A stretch of DNA of 64,000 nucleotides, taken from NCBI GenBank assembly GCA_018340375.1, contig JAFFJZ010000004.1, positions 28,432,001 to 28,496,000 on the forward strand, written 5' to 3'. Position 1 is the first letter of the stretch. Every line of letters begins with the position of its first letter. A program made the position numbers and the translations under genes. This DNA is from Gonatopus flavifemur (Eukaryota > Arthropoda > Insecta > Hymenoptera > Dryinidae). Below the pieces are notes generated by a model that saw nothing but the letters and a program-made list of their open reading frames with translations, was not told the DNA's origin and did not search any database. Positions 1 to 10,381 of the stretch are shown here, in pieces.

Positions 1-336
1 CATTGTAGTTATGATGCAGTAACAAACTGTGTTTGGTGGGAGACTGCCAAACTTTCTTTGGCAGTTTTGGGACTATTTTTTTTAAAGTGTGTTCCCCAAC
101 ATAGATTCTCAAAACATCACAGTATATCATATTGACGATAGAAATACTTCACACAGAATGTTCTGAGGAAGATATTGTAATATCTTAAGAGTATTATTGA
201 GACATGGAGTGCTATGTAGGTTATAAATTTTCATTCAAATGATTCGAAAAGGAATAATTTTCCTTGAAAATGACTTCCCTGAGCACTTTGAAAATTCCCT
301 GACTTCCATGGCTTCCCTGACCGTTGGACACCCTAT
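1..336. other. unassigned flank
   Basis: AT-rich sequence left of the macrosatellite. The short open frames here show no recognisable domain. I see no gene or repeat boundary. Confidence 0.4.
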
Positions 337-1062
337 GTACTGGATAGTCCCACGGAATCGATTGGGAAATCGAACATCCATGGATGAACATTGCAGAGCA
401 TTTCATAATCCACTTTTAAATGATCGGAGATGTATTCTGAAACCATTTACGCAATCATCAATATTTGATTCATGAGTAGTTGTGCCTCAACCAATGGAGT
501 CCGCAAATCTGCCACAGATTCGGGACTCACTGTCCTCGAATCCACCACCTAATTTGAGAAAAGTCCTCGAAACTACCCGTTGATATACTCTATTTATCCG
601 CGAATGTTCCACTTTTCAAACGCCATCGATATTTATTCAGTGATGGTTCGAAGAACCTGGAATGATTGATCCTACTCCCGGGAGATGTCTCCAAGTAACC
701 ATCCATGCAGACCGTCGTCTTATTTGCACGACTTTCGGGAAGTTGGGACCAATTATTCGGTCATATTGCATTCGGGTTCAAGCGATGGATGGCAACGAAT
801 ATCAGAATTCTCCCAGGGAATTGGACAGTTCAGTAACATCCGAATAGATCTCGATTGACAACGATGTTTCAATTTTTCTCACTCGAAAGGATTGGCGAGA
901 CTCCGACATCATTGAGAATCAGCGCGGGGTATTCCCATTTCGAAAAGCTGTTAGAGGACGAAGACAGAAACCGATTACGTGAGAATTGTGTTTTCCCAAA
1001 TCACGGTTTTTTGATTATAACCTGTGAATCAATTGTCACCAGTCAGCATGTCTTCAAAATAT

Positions 1063-1177
1063 GAAGCTTTCCGGAATAGCTGACTTGATCATCTGGTCAT
1101 GACCAGATCTCTTCTCAACCAATCAACGGTAATCTGGTCATGATCAGGTGATCAGGTCAGCTACTTCGGAAGGCTCC
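1063..1177. mobile_element. short palindromic MITE, CCGAAGTAGCTGA family
   Basis: The inverted ends are AGCTTTCCGGAATAGCTGA and its near complement ending in CTTCGGAAGGCTCC. Macrosatellite copy 2 lacks it (uninterrupted around 3345), which defines the insertion. The flanking TAT at 1060-1062 and 1178-1180 suggests a 3-bp target duplication. Relatives lie near 5548-5646, 6779-6893 and 7088-7142. Confidence 0.75.
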
Positions 1178-1380
1178 TATACCTGCATGAATTCCTCAAT
1201 CGCACCTGTTACCAACGTTTTGGACAAATTCTGACGGAATGTTGGAGCAGACGAAATGCGAGTGCAAATCGCGCGCAAACTTAGATCTCAGTTACAGTAC
1301 AGTGTTAGGAAAATTCGCATGAATCTCCATAGGAATATTATGGGTTTTCTCGCGTGAACAGTCCAGTGAATTCCATAATA

Positions 1381-1746
1381 CACGGAGAGAATAATCCATT
1401 CCTTTTTCATGTAAAATACGATATCTTTTACTGCGCTCCATATCACTGCCATACCGAGTTTTAATTTTCATGAAAATTTATATTCCCACACAGTAAAAAA
1501 GTCCTTCATCAGGATGATATGTACGTTTTCCGATTCCCACAGTGAAAATTTCTGTCATAGAATTCGGAATTTCATGGGTTCTCAGGAAAATCCCTTTTTC
1601 AGTGAATATTGTACGGGTCATAATTATAAATTACTGTGGAGTTTTCTAGAATTGGATGGAAATACCATAGTTTTTCTTGTCAACTCAAATCTGGTCCGTG
1701 GATAGTGATCTACCACAGTAATTTTCAATGTATTTTTCCCTCCGTG
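1381..1746. mobile_element. MITE with CACGGAGAG termini and TA target duplication
   Basis: The element starts CACGGAGAGAA and ends CCCTCCGTG, flanked by TA at 1379-1380 and 1747-1748. Copy 2 of the macrosatellite reads straight through the empty TA (3549-3550), which confirms both ends. TA duplication is typical of Tc1/mariner-type (IS630) elements. It contains no transposase. The same termini bound the element at 21857-22083, and the first ~135 bp recur inverted at 34363-34498. Confidence 0.9.
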
Positions 1747-1928
1747 TAGAATATTGGATTCAATAATATAATTCTTATTGTGGGGAGATTCTTTCCTCGT
1801 GTGTATGATGGTCCGCTCAATTTCAATAATAAGTTCCGGGAATTGATGGAACAATTGTGACATTCCAGAGAGAAATCTCAGGAGTTCAACATTCATAACA
1901 AACTCGAGGATCAATATTGAATTGGATA

Positions 1929-2176
1929 CAGTGGTCTCAGATTGGACTCGCAAACGTTACGCACACAGATGCAACTTTACGTCGATGTATAAAAAGAAAG
2001 GGTATGGTTGCGCGCGCAACCTAGCATGCTTTCTCCATTGTTCATCTGATAGTTGACTGGAGAGCAAAAGAAAAAGCATGCTGGGTTGCGCGCGCAACCA
2101 TACCCTCTCTTTTTTCACACTGACATACAGTTGCATCTGTGCGCGTAACGTTTGTAAGTCCAATCTGAGACCACTG
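1929..2176. mobile_element. hAT-like MITE with 8-bp target duplication
   Basis: Long inverted repeats begin CAGTGGTCTCAGATTGGACT and cover most of the 248 bp, including a GGTTGCGCGCGCAACC block. The 8-bp direct repeat ATTGGATA flanks it (1921-1928 and 2177-2184). Macrosatellite copy 2 has the unoccupied ATTGGATATGGCAA site near 3724. An 8-bp duplication with CA...TG ends is characteristic of hAT elements. No coding capacity. Confidence 0.92.
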
Positions 2177-2562
2177 ATTGGATATGGCAATGAGATGTGC
2201 AATGAAGGATTTCGGATTATGTTCGAGAATTTTTCTAAGAGTGTACTGGATGGTCCCACGGAATCGATTCAGGAATCGAACATCCATGGATGAACATTGC
2301 AGAGTATTTCACAATCCATTTCTAAATGATCGGAGATGCATTCTGAAACCATTGACGCAATCATTAATATTTGATTCATGAGTAGTTAGGCCTCAACCAA
2401 TGGAGTCCGCAAATCTGACACAGATTCGGGACTCACTGTCCTCGAATCCACCACCTAATTTGAGAAAAGTCCTCGAAACTACCCCTTGGTATACTCTATT
2501 TGTCCACGAATGTTCCACTTTGCAAAAGCCATCGATATTCATTCAGTGATCGTTCGGAGAAC

Positions 2563-2936
2563 TAGTGTTGCCGCGATATTATCGTCGATAATTGAGGAAT
2601 AATCGATTATCTCAATTCTTACACGTTCCTATGGAATATATAATCCACGAATCTTCGATTATGCTCATGATGAAACGGAATAATGAATGATCCCAGACTT
2701 GTACCCAAAATAAACCAGGATATGCTTCCATTTATCGTTACGATATATCGATAATTATCGTTACGATAGTGTGAGAATATTTTGATTTATTTTGTTTAAA
2801 AGACCAAGATGATCCATTATCCCGTTTCATTTCATTCACAGTCGAAGATCTACGCGTTGAAAGTTCCATGAAAACCTGTCAAAATTAAGATAATCGATTA
2901 TTTCTGAATTTCGACGATAATATCGCGGCAACACTA
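2563..2936. mobile_element. hAT-like MITE, TAGTGTTGCC termini, 8-bp target duplication
   Basis: The inverted ends are TAGTGTTGCCGCGATATTAT and its complement. The perfect 8-bp direct repeat CGGAGAAC lies at 2555-2562 and 2937-2944. Macrosatellite copy 1 has the empty site (around 648). It is 374 bp and non-coding. The interior carries further CGATTAT palindromes. Confidence 0.92.
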
Positions 2937-4760
2937 CGGAGAACCTGGAAAGACTGTTCCTACTCACGGGAGATCTCTCCAAGTGACCATCCATGCAGAC
3001 TTTCGTCTTATTTGTACAACTTTCGGAGCGTTGGGACCAACTCTTCGGTAATATCGCATTCGGGTTCAAGCGATGGATGGCACCGATCTTCAGAATCCCT
3101 CCAGGGAGTTGGACAGTGAAATAACATCTGAATAGATCTTGATTGACAATGATGTTTCGATTTTTCCTAATTATAAGGATTGGCCAGACTCCGACATGAT
3201 TCAGAATCAGCACGTCAGATTTCTATTCCGAAAAGCTGTTATAAAAGAAACACAGGAACCGATTACCTGAGAAATGTGTTTTCCCAAATCACGGTTTTTT
3301 CATTATAACCTGTAAATCAATTGTCATCAGTCAATATGTCTCCAAAATATATCTGCATGAACTTCTCAAACGCACCTGTTCCCATTGTTCTGGACAGATT
3401 CCGACGGAATGTCGGAGCGAACGGAATGCAGGTGCAAATTGCGCGGAATATCAGATCTCAGTTCCAGTACACCGTTAGAAAAATCTCCGTGAATATCTAT
3501 GAGAATATTATGAAGTTTCTCGCCCGAACAGTTCATTGAATTTCATAATAGAATATTGGATTCAATAATATAATTCTTATTGTTGGGAGATACTTTCCTT
3601 ATGTGCAGGATGGTCTGCTTAATTCCAATAACAAGGTCGTTGCATTGATGGAACAATTCCTACATCTCAGAAATAAAGTTCAGAAGTTCAACATTCATAT
3701 CGAACTCAAGGACCAATATTGAATTGGATATGGCAACGTGATATGCAATGAAGAATTTTGTACTATGTTTGAGACTTTTTATAACAGTGTACTGGATGGT
3801 CTCATGGAATCAATTGAGAAATCGAGCATTCACGGGTGAACATTGGGGAGCATTTATAATCCATTTTCACATGATCTGAGATGTATTCTAAAACCATTTT
3901 GGTAATCATCAATATTTAATCTATGAGTAATCAGGGCTATTCCAATGGAGTCCGCGAAACTGCCACTAAATCCCTTCCCAGGGAATCCTCTCCACAGTAA
4001 ATCGGTCGAAGTTACATCCTCGCAAACTGTCGTGTGACTTGTCCGGCTTCCAGAGAATTAAGAACGATTCCATGAAGACATTACATTCAGGTTCACGCAA
4101 CGGCCGGGGACGCATATGACAATTCCTCCAGGTATTTGGAGAGTCCAGTAACATCCAAATGCATCTTCATTGATAATTATTCATTCTTCGCAATGAGTGT
4201 GATTGTCCATTCCCAGATATCATTTCGATTTAGCACGGGAGATCGCTTAGGATGAAGCCTGTCATAGACCAAAGATGTGAACCAGTCACATGAAAATTGT
4301 GTCTTGCCAAATCGCGGTCTTTTCATTTGATTCTCCAAATTGATTGTCCCTAGTCAGTATGTCTCCAAAATATATCTGCATGAACCCCTCAAACGCACCT
4401 GTTCCAATCGTTCCAGACGAATCCCACGGAACGTCGGAGCGGACTACATGCAAATACAAATCGCGCAGACTTCTATCTCGGTTACAGTACCGGCTCACCC
4501 CACGCAATCAATCCGGGAATCGCTCATTCATGTGTGAGCATTGAAGGGCATTATATAATTCATTTGTACATGATCGGAGACGTATTCTGATATCTTCTCC
4601 GCGTTCATAAATATGTCATATCTGAATCATAACAGCTAATTTAATTTAGTGCGCGAAACTGCCACAAATTTGAAACTCACTGTCCTCGAATCAACCACTG
4701 AATGTGGTAGAAGTCCTCGAAATTGTCTCTTGGTATATTTCGTATGTCCGCAAAAGCACC

Positions 4761-5547
4761 ACTTTCCTGAAATCACGAATATTGAGTGGGAAACCGTTTA
4801 AAGAACATCACAAGACTGGCAGTTCCCAGACAAATCCATTGAATATACATCTTCGCAAATTCCAGCGCTGATTTCACATGTGTTGGAAAGCTGAATTTAT
4901 TTCCCTCCAACGAATATGAAAGTCTACCCGGAATATTTTAGCGTGCAGTAGAATTCAAAGAAGTTTCGATGCATTATAATCTTTTTGCTGCATAAAAGTG
5001 ATTGAATACTTTCGAATTTCTCCTGAAACTAGTTCGCGAGAATTCATTCGAGAAAAGTTGTTCCAAACGGAGGGGTTCCAACAAATTATGTGAATCACGT
5101 TTTTTTCCTCCAAATCGAGGTTCTTAAATTTCATTCGAGCAGAACATTCGCCCTTGCAGGTTTGTGTCCAATATATACATTGATTCAATAAGTATTCAAT
5201 GTTGAATACTCAATGGTAATACATATATTAGACAAGGTATTGGAAACGTATTCGAAAAAAACCGAAAAATGCCACAACACATTTGAATACAAGACATTTC
5301 CATTCGAGTGGTTATGGTAGGTCCATTGATGCTCACTTCACCATATTCGTTCTCTTTTTTCTATTGTTTGCAGCTTTCTCTTTTTATTCGTGTGACGGTC
5401 ATGTCCCTTGACTAGTCTCCTCTAGTATAATATCTCTATGGAATGTATAAACCCTAGAACACGCATAGGGGTCTTACAGATCCCAAGAGGTTTTTTCTTT
5501 CTCAGCATTACTCTTCCCCTTATTTCGGAGCTCATCTGGGATCACTG
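4761..5547. other. unassigned intergenic sequence
   Basis: The macrosatellite signal fades out at the start of this stretch. I see no coding-like frame, clear inverted repeat or tandem array. Confidence 0.4.
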
Positions 5548-5646
5548 TTCCGAAGTCACTAATCTAGGTGAACCGGTCACTTTCAACCTCTTTGATTGGT
5601 TGAGAAGCTGATCCGATCACATTGATCAGCTACTTCGGAAGGCTCC
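5548..5646. mobile_element. CCGAAGTAGCTGA-family palindromic MITE, diverged copy
   Basis: The right end, GATCAGCTACTTCGGAAGGCTCC, matches the family at 1063-1177. The left end (TCCGAAGTCACTAATC) is more diverged. The interior TTGATTGGTTG block is also seen in the copies at 1063 and 6779. Confidence 0.6.
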
Positions 5647-5809
5647 TCTACGGAAACAAGTGTTCAGAACTCCTAAGATCGTACACGATTCTGATTGATC
5701 GCTTCTCATAGAATGTTGGACGTGATTTGTTGTTCTCTGAGAATTGACCAATGAACATTGTACACGGTCCTTGAAGTTCTGAACATTGAAAAGAATTCTT
5801 TGTCCGAAC

Positions 5810-6405
5810 CAGAGCTGCCAGATTGGCATTGCCATTGAGGAGAAGTGTACCCCCACTATCGTCCCATGTATATGAGTTACTAGAGAGCCTCAAGGAAGAG
5901 AGTCGCCAACTTGCTGTGCTCTGATTGGCGTAATCGCGAACAACTCTGTACGGAGTCGCCATATTGAAAATTTGACGTCACCGCAGTGCTGTAGTTTACA
6001 ATTTGTCTTAGGCTGTCATAACCATAACATCAGCAATCAGTCATACCGATGTTATTCAACTTCGGATGTGAATAAAAATGAATTTGCAGGTTGCAAAACG
6101 AAATGAAGCTCACAATTCGCTATAACTGATGTGTGCTGATTTTATCGTTATGACATCCGGGAACAAATCGTCAACTACAATACTGCGATGACGTCAAATT
6201 TTCAATATGGCGTCTCCTTTAAAGAGCTCTTCGCGATTACGCCAATCAGAGCACAGCAAGTTGGCGACTCTCTCCCTTGAGGCTCTCTATGAGTTACATG
6301 TATGACATTGTATGTGTAAGTTTCGTGTGGAGGTGAGAGTATGTATATGAACGATGGTAGGGGTAACTTTCTCCTCACAATGACGATGCCAATCTGGCAG
6401 CTCTG
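5810..6405. mobile_element. hAT-like MITE (CAGAGCTGCCAGA termini) interrupted by a second MITE
   Basis: The inverted ends are CAGAGCTGCCAGA-like (left end CCAGAGCTGCCAGATTGGC, right end CAATCTGGCAGCTCTGG). Near-identical 8-bp repeats, GTCCGAAC (5802-5809) and GTCCGAAT (6406-6413), flank it. Its middle is split at TGAGTTAC by the 409-bp element at 5881-6289. A second, uninterrupted copy lies at 6911-7079 and shows the empty internal site. Confidence 0.85.
5881..6289. mobile_element. nested hAT-like MITE, TAGAGAGCCTC termini, 8-bp duplication
   Basis: Inverted repeats of roughly 200 bp begin TAGAGAGCCTCAAGG. They include TCGCCAACTTGCTGTGCTC and CATATTGAAAATTTGACGTC on both arms. The 8-bp TGAGTTAC is duplicated at 5873-5880 and 6290-6297. 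It is inserted in the MITE at 5810-6405. Non-coding. Confidence 0.92.
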
Positions 6406-6529
6406 GTCCGAATTCTGAATCCGGGATTTACAAGTGCATTTCTAAAAGAATTCGCAATACCATACGTTCTCACTTTTGGATCTTCTCTACAATTGGCTGA
6501 ATGTATAAATCCAGGATTTGGAGAACGGT

Positions 6530-6677
6530 AGACCTTGTTGTCCCGAATGTTTGTTAGCCCGAAATTTGCTCATTCCTCGAAAACTAGTATTTTTCGAGGA
6601 GATTACTGAAAAGTACTAGTTTTTGACCAATCAAAAAATTTCGGGCTAACAGACATTCGGGACGACAGGGGTCGACC
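6530..6677. mobile_element. palindromic MITE, TTGTCCCGAATG termini
   Basis: The left arm TGTTGTCCCGAATGTTTGTT is complementary to a right arm that reads TAACAGACATTCGGGACGACA. The whole segment folds into one hairpin. The target duplication is unclear, because complementarity runs into the flanks (GGTAGACC and GGTCGACC). Confidence 0.75.
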
Positions 6678-6778
6678 TTATGAAACCACGATGGGGATGT
6701 AGACAATAGATCCATGAGAGAAAAATGCTAATCTGGTAGCTCTGCTCACCATCGTATCATGTATATACCGATACTTAT

Positions 6779-6893
6779 GGAGGCTTCCGAAGTAGTTGAT
6801 CCTGATCCTCGGATCACTGTTCCAGCTTTTTGATTGGTTGTGAATCGATCGGATCGAGATCCAAAAATCAGGATCGACTACTTCGGAAGCCTC
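6779..6893. mobile_element. CCGAAGTAGTTGA-family palindromic MITE
   Basis: The ends are GGAGGCTTCCGAAGTAGTTG and its complement, with the same interior TTGATTGGTTG motif as the copies at 1063 and 5548. It interrupts sequence related to the CAGAGCTGCC MITE family. Confidence 0.75.
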
Positions 6894-6910
6894 TCATAAG
6901 TATATCTACC

Positions 6911-7079
6911 CAGCGAAGCTGCCAGATGGGCATTGCCATTGAGGGGAAGTGTACCCCTTCTATCGTCCCATGTATATAAGTTACATGTGTGCATAGGTTT
7001 CGCGTGGGAGTGCGAGTATGTATATGAACGATGGTGAGGATGCAATGCCCCCAACGGCAATGCTCATCTGGCAGCTCTG
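6911..7079. mobile_element. uninterrupted copy of the CAGAGCTGCC hAT-like MITE
   Basis: It aligns end to end with the two halves of the element at 5810-6405, but reads GTATATAAGTTACATGTG without the 409-bp insert. It therefore documents the pre-insertion state. The right end is CATCTGGCAGCTCTG. Confidence 0.85.
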
Positions 7080-7087
7080 CTACCTAG

Positions 7088-7142
7088 GAGCCTTCCGAAG
7101 TAGCTGACCAGATGATCAGGTCAGCTACTTCGGAAGGCTTCC
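7088..7142. mobile_element. minimal hairpin of the CCGAAGTAGCTGA family
   Basis: A near-perfect 55-bp palindrome with ends GGAGCCTTCCGAAGTAGCTG and its complement. TAG lies on both sides (7085-7087 and 7143-7145), compatible with a 3-bp target duplication. Confidence 0.7.
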
Positions 7143-7580
7143 TAGACAGTACACAAGAATCTCAAATGAATTCTGAAAAAAGAATTCTTGAAGAACCCTT
7201 TTAGAATACAAAGTGTTCCAAAAGAGTTTTGAAACACTTCGATTCGTCAGACATTTGCGAGTTTTGTTAAAATCTTATGAGATTCCTTTGAGGATTTCAA
7301 CGGAACTCGCAAATGTCTGACGAATCGAATTCTTTTCAAACTCTTCGAGAACGCTTTGTATGCTGGAAGAAATCTTCAAGAGTTTTTTTTTCAGAATTCA
7401 TTTGGGATTCTTGTGTGCAGTGATGCCAGATGGCACGAGATTACTCCCTCCAACACGCTCCACATAATCAAATTTCTTTTGTCGGCCGTTACACTGTGTG
7501 TGTGAGATTTCTATACAGATAGGTGTGATGGAGGGGGTAATCTCGTGCCATCTGGCATCAGGGCTTGTGTGCTGTCTGGG
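7141..7580. mobile_element. palindromic MITE of the CCCAGACAGCAC family, split by a nested MITE
   Basis: The left end CCTAGACAGTACACAAGAAT pairs with a right end that reads, inverted, CCCAGACAGCACACAAGAAT. The interior arms share AATGAATTCTGAAAAAA and a CAGACATTTGCGAGTT block. The right end is separated from its arm by the 146-bp element at 7418-7563. The left boundary touches the preceding 55-bp hairpin, so its own target duplication cannot be read. Confidence 0.8.
7418..7563. mobile_element. nested hAT-like MITE, CAGTGATGCCA termini, 8-bp duplication
   Basis: The inverted arms contain GATGCCAGATGGCACGAGAT. The 8-bp CTTGTGTG is duplicated at 7410-7417 and 7564-7571. Removing it rejoins the arm of the outer MITE at 7141-7580. 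The CAGTGATGCCA start is shared with the MITE inside the mariner at 27228-27390. Confidence 0.92.
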
Positions 7581-7838
7581 AAGTCATATCCTGAAATTTG
7601 GTATTCCAAAATATAGGGGTGTGCGAGTAATGATTTTTTCGACTCGAATCGAGGCATTAATTGGTGTCTTCATGCTGAAATTATATAATCTTAACTTGAA
7701 TCAAGTAGGGAACTTTATGACATGTTGTGGACGTGATATCTGTGAGTTCAGTGGTTTATCTTCAAGGTGCTGCGAAAATGGATCTAAATGAAAAATCAGG
7801 TATTTAAAACATCGTTAGAATTTCTCAATCACAACCGT

Positions 7839-7945
7839 CCCAGATGACACAGAGTTCGTCGATGAATTCTTGAAGAACTCTCCAAGAACTCTAGAGTTCA
7901 AATGATGTTCTTCAAGAATTCTTCAAGAACTCTGTGCTATCTGGG
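7839..7945. mobile_element. short palindromic MITE, CCCAGATRRCACAGAG family
   Basis: A 107-bp hairpin. The left end is CCCAGATGACACAGAGTTC, and the right end inverted is CCCAGATAGCACAGAGTTC. The terminal block resembles the elements at 7141, 11253, 13486, 13722 and 46996. Confidence 0.75.
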
Positions 7946-8308
7946 GTGTGATGCTTCCACATTCAGAAAAATAGCATTACAAGATCATTCGTTGTGATGT
8001 CTCAAGCTGGTTGTGATATTATTTTTCCATTTCTTACAAGATACAAACAATTCCCATTACATATACTAAATTGGCATCTGTAATTCTGCTAGGGAAGGCC
8101 AGGAAAATAAAAGGAAAATAAATGAATGGTAGTAGTAGTTACATATATTTTCAGTTCTTGAATGCAATGAAGGGTTTATTTCAAATCAGTGCGTGTATTT
8201 GTCCAAATTCCCACCAGGAATAAGGACTTGTGGAACCATGTAGGATGTAGAAAATGAGGTTATCATGATATTATTGCTGGTCCAGTGTAAACATAGTCAT
8301 TGCTGATT

Positions 8309-8442
8309 GTGTTTCCGTTACTTCGGAAATGGAGAAGAGTGGGTTATTTTTTAATCAATCAAAAATAAGGGAGTTTTCTTCCAATTTTTCAATTGATTAG
8401 AATATAACCCACTTCATTCTACTCCCGAGCTGTCGGAAGCAC
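8309..8442. mobile_element. palindromic MITE with GTGGGTTAT arms
   Basis: The left arm has TTCGGAAATGGAGAAGAGTG followed by GGTTAT. The inverted right arm has TCGGGAGTAGAATGAAGTG followed by the same GGTTAT. It lies a few bases past the stop codon of the putative secreted-peptide gene (8447-8690), so it would sit in that transcript's 3' UTR. Confidence 0.6.
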
Positions 8443-8446
8443 CTAT

Positions 8447-8688
8447 TCAGTACTTGGAGAATGATTTTCCGGTGATAGGAGTTAATAAAAAACTTATTCT
8501 GGGATCCATGAAGGGATCCCCAAGGTTCACTTCAACCAAACACTTTTTTCTATGCAAGGCTGCGGAGTCAATAAAATTAGTGAGTGAATAACAGTTAAGA
8601 ATAACTTACTTGGATTGAGAATGTATCCAGAAGTACTCGATGCCAACAGCACTGTGATGACCAGCCAGTCCCCACGAAACGAACTCAT
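8447..8688 (-). CDS. candidate two-exon gene for a small secreted peptide
   Basis: Seen: on the minus strand an ATG at 8688-8686 opens a frame starting MSSFRGDWLVITVLLASSTS, with a typical signal-peptide shape (short polar start, hydrophobic core, small residues before the likely cut). The exon runs from 8690 to 8610 and ends at a strong donor, AA|GTAAGT. A good acceptor (ATTGACTCCGCAG, AG at 8561-8560) begins exon 2 at 8559 in the matching phase, and the frame continues to TGA at 8449-8447. The product would be 63 residues, about 42 after cleavage, with one cysteine. An AAATAAAC signal lies downstream near 8180. TATAAAAT lies upstream at 8913-8920. A CAG precedes the ATG at 8693-8691, so a 5'-UTR intron is possible. 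I recognise no family. The alternative is a chance ORF, or a first exon that splices elsewhere. Confidence 0.5.
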
Positions 8689-8912
8689 TGCTGTAAATTC
8701 GAATAGGCATCATATTATAAACCAGTATGAATTATTAATTATTTATCAATAAATTGAGCATGGAGTTGGATTGAAACAAACCACTTGTTACATTCTCATC
8801 AATAATGATTTTCTGATGATAAAATGGCCGTCGTTTCAAACATAATCCATTCCACTGATGAAACAAGCTGTTTCACCATTAGAATCTGCCGTCTCCATAT
8901 AATAACCGTGCA

Positions 8913-8920
8913 ATTTTATA
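8913..8920 (-). promoter_or_regulatory. possible TATA box for the small secreted-peptide gene
   Basis: TATAAAAT on the minus strand. About 33 nt downstream is GGCAGATTC (A near 8887), an acceptable insect initiator. This would give a ~200-nt 5' UTR, or one spliced at the CAG next to the start codon. No mobile element separates it from the start codon. Confidence 0.35.
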
Positions 8921-9159
8921 AGCAGACGAAAGTCGTTTGATTTTGAAATTAATCCCGTTTTGTCACAAGACGTGTCTTTGATCTGCTCTCAAGTAAGTAC
9001 AAAGGGTGTTCAATGAGTCTTGTTGTATAGTTAAGATTCCGAGGTAAAAGAAACATAATCATTATCTTTATAAATTATCATAATTGAGAAAACATTCCTT
9101 GTCCAATTTATTGCTTTGCAACAGATAATTTAATCAACGTTTTTTTTCAATATTTCGGT

Positions 9160-10381
9160 ATGGTGTCATTGACAAATCGTGATCATCGTGTGAGTTTTTA
9201 CTATAATTTTAAATGCGGTTTAAGCAAACAAGAATGCCTGGATGAGATGATCTCTGTATTCGGTTCAGAAGCACCGTCTTTGAAAATTATATAACGCTGG
9301 TATTCAAGATTTAACTGCAGTGACTTTGGACTGGACGACGATCCTCGATCGGGCAGGCCCGTAAAAGTGAGTGTACCTGCAAACCTGGCTGGTGTGGAGA
9401 AAGCAATACGAGAAGACCGACATATTACCTACCGGCAGTTGGAAGAACTCTTGCACATTCCTGTAGCTACATTGCATAAAATTATTACGGAACAGTTACG
9501 TGTAAAAAAACCATATACAGTTTGAATACCCCATACACCAAATGAGCAGGAATAACAAAGTCGTCTCGAATGTTGCATATTGATATCAAAAAAATTCAAT
9601 AATAAAAAATCTAGGAATGTGGTCTCAGTAGTTACTGGTGATGAAACTTGTATTCATTATTAGGGCGTGCCAACTGAACAACACGGCAAGGTATGGGTCT
9701 TTGATGACGAGGAACAGCCAGCTGAACCTCGAAAATCAAAACCTGGTGGTCAAAGAATGATGACTGTATTTTTTAATAAACCAGGACTAATAAAATCTAT
9801 TGTACTCGCTGGGCAGAAAACAGCCACAGGTAAATTGTACACTGAAACTTGTTCAGCGCAATTGTTTGAGGAGTTGATAAATCGCCGACCAAACTCAAAA
9901 CTCGATTCCTGGTTTTCGCACCACAAAAATGCATCCGCTGACAGAGCCAGCGCCACCAGGGACTATTTGACGGCACTACTGTTGCCAGGTTAGGGAGAAC
10001 TAGGGTCCCTCTATTGGTCATTCCATTTAATGAAGCCAATTCATTGGTAAATTCCTTTAGAAATTCCCCTAATCTGGCAACTCTGAACGGCATCGGATAT
10101 AGAGGTGTTAGAGCACGCTCCTTACCACTGATCACGCTCCCTGTGGCTTTGGATTATTTCTTTACGTGAAAGTATATATGGAGAGTCGCAGGTTCTCGAC
10201 AGAGGAACAATTAATTGGTGCATCTGAAGAAGAATTCGACTTAATCCCTCAACAAAAGTGGGAGGACTGTATTAATGATAGGTTTATGCGTATGATGAAA
10301 TGTATTGATATTAAAGGATGTAACTTTGAAAAACATTCAATATTGTATAAAACCACGATGACATTCAATGAACACCCCTTG
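9160..10381 (+). pseudogene. mariner-type transposase, broken
   Basis: The reading frame starts MVSLTNRDHRVSFYYNFKCG with a helix-turn-helix-like N-terminus. It continues through the linker DDDPRSGRPVKVSVPANL (9338 onward), the first catalytic motif GDETCIHYY (about 9638), and a block ending SWFSHHKNASA near 9930, where the second catalytic aspartate of the family motif HxDNAxxH has become lysine. A stop interrupts it after KKPYTV (9522), further shifts precede GDETC, and a MITE splits it at 9977-10085. The C-terminal part resumes at 10166. It cannot be active. It belongs to a different mariner lineage from the elements at 27, 35 and 50 kb. Confidence 0.85.
9977..10085. mobile_element. hAT-like MITE inside the mariner pseudogene
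   Basis: The ends are TACTGTTGCCAGGTTAGGG and, inverted, CAGAGTTGCCAGATTAGGGG. The flanking 8-mers GACGGCAC (9969-9976) and AACGGCAT (10086-10093) agree at 6 of 8 positions, consistent with an old 8-bp duplication. Removing it rejoins transposase sequence on both sides. Confidence 0.75.

Larger units (their letters stand above)
337..4760 (+). repeat. tandem macrosatellite, about 3.5 diverged copies of a ~1.16-kb unit
   Basis: A unit that begins at GTACTGGATRGTC recurs at 337, 2243, 3789 and (diverged) 4484. Subtracting the inserted MITEs, copy 1 (337-2242) and copy 2 (2243-3788) both come to about 1.16 kb. Copy 3 is shortened by internal deletions, and copy 4 fades out near 4760. Shared landmarks include the ATCCATGGATGAACATTGCAG block, the GTCCGCAAATCTG block and the block containing GAATATTGGATTCAATAATA. 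The copies contain only short frames that do not align as protein, so I read the unit as non-coding. Confidence 0.85.
9000..10381 (+). mobile_element. decayed mariner-like transposon
   Basis: Inverted ends CAAAGGGTGTTCAATGAGTC and CATTCAATGAACACCCCTTG, flanked by TA at 8998-8999 and 10382-10383. The length is 1382 bp, or about 1.27 kb without the nested 109-bp MITE and its duplication, which is normal for mariner. The left TA lies within AAGTAAGTAC, a splice-donor-like string. Confidence 0.85.

Noticed and set aside
239..475. 78-residue plus-strand frame repeated in part at 2178-2381
   Set aside because: It lies in the macrosatellite. The copies do not keep a common reading frame and carry no protein-like conservation.
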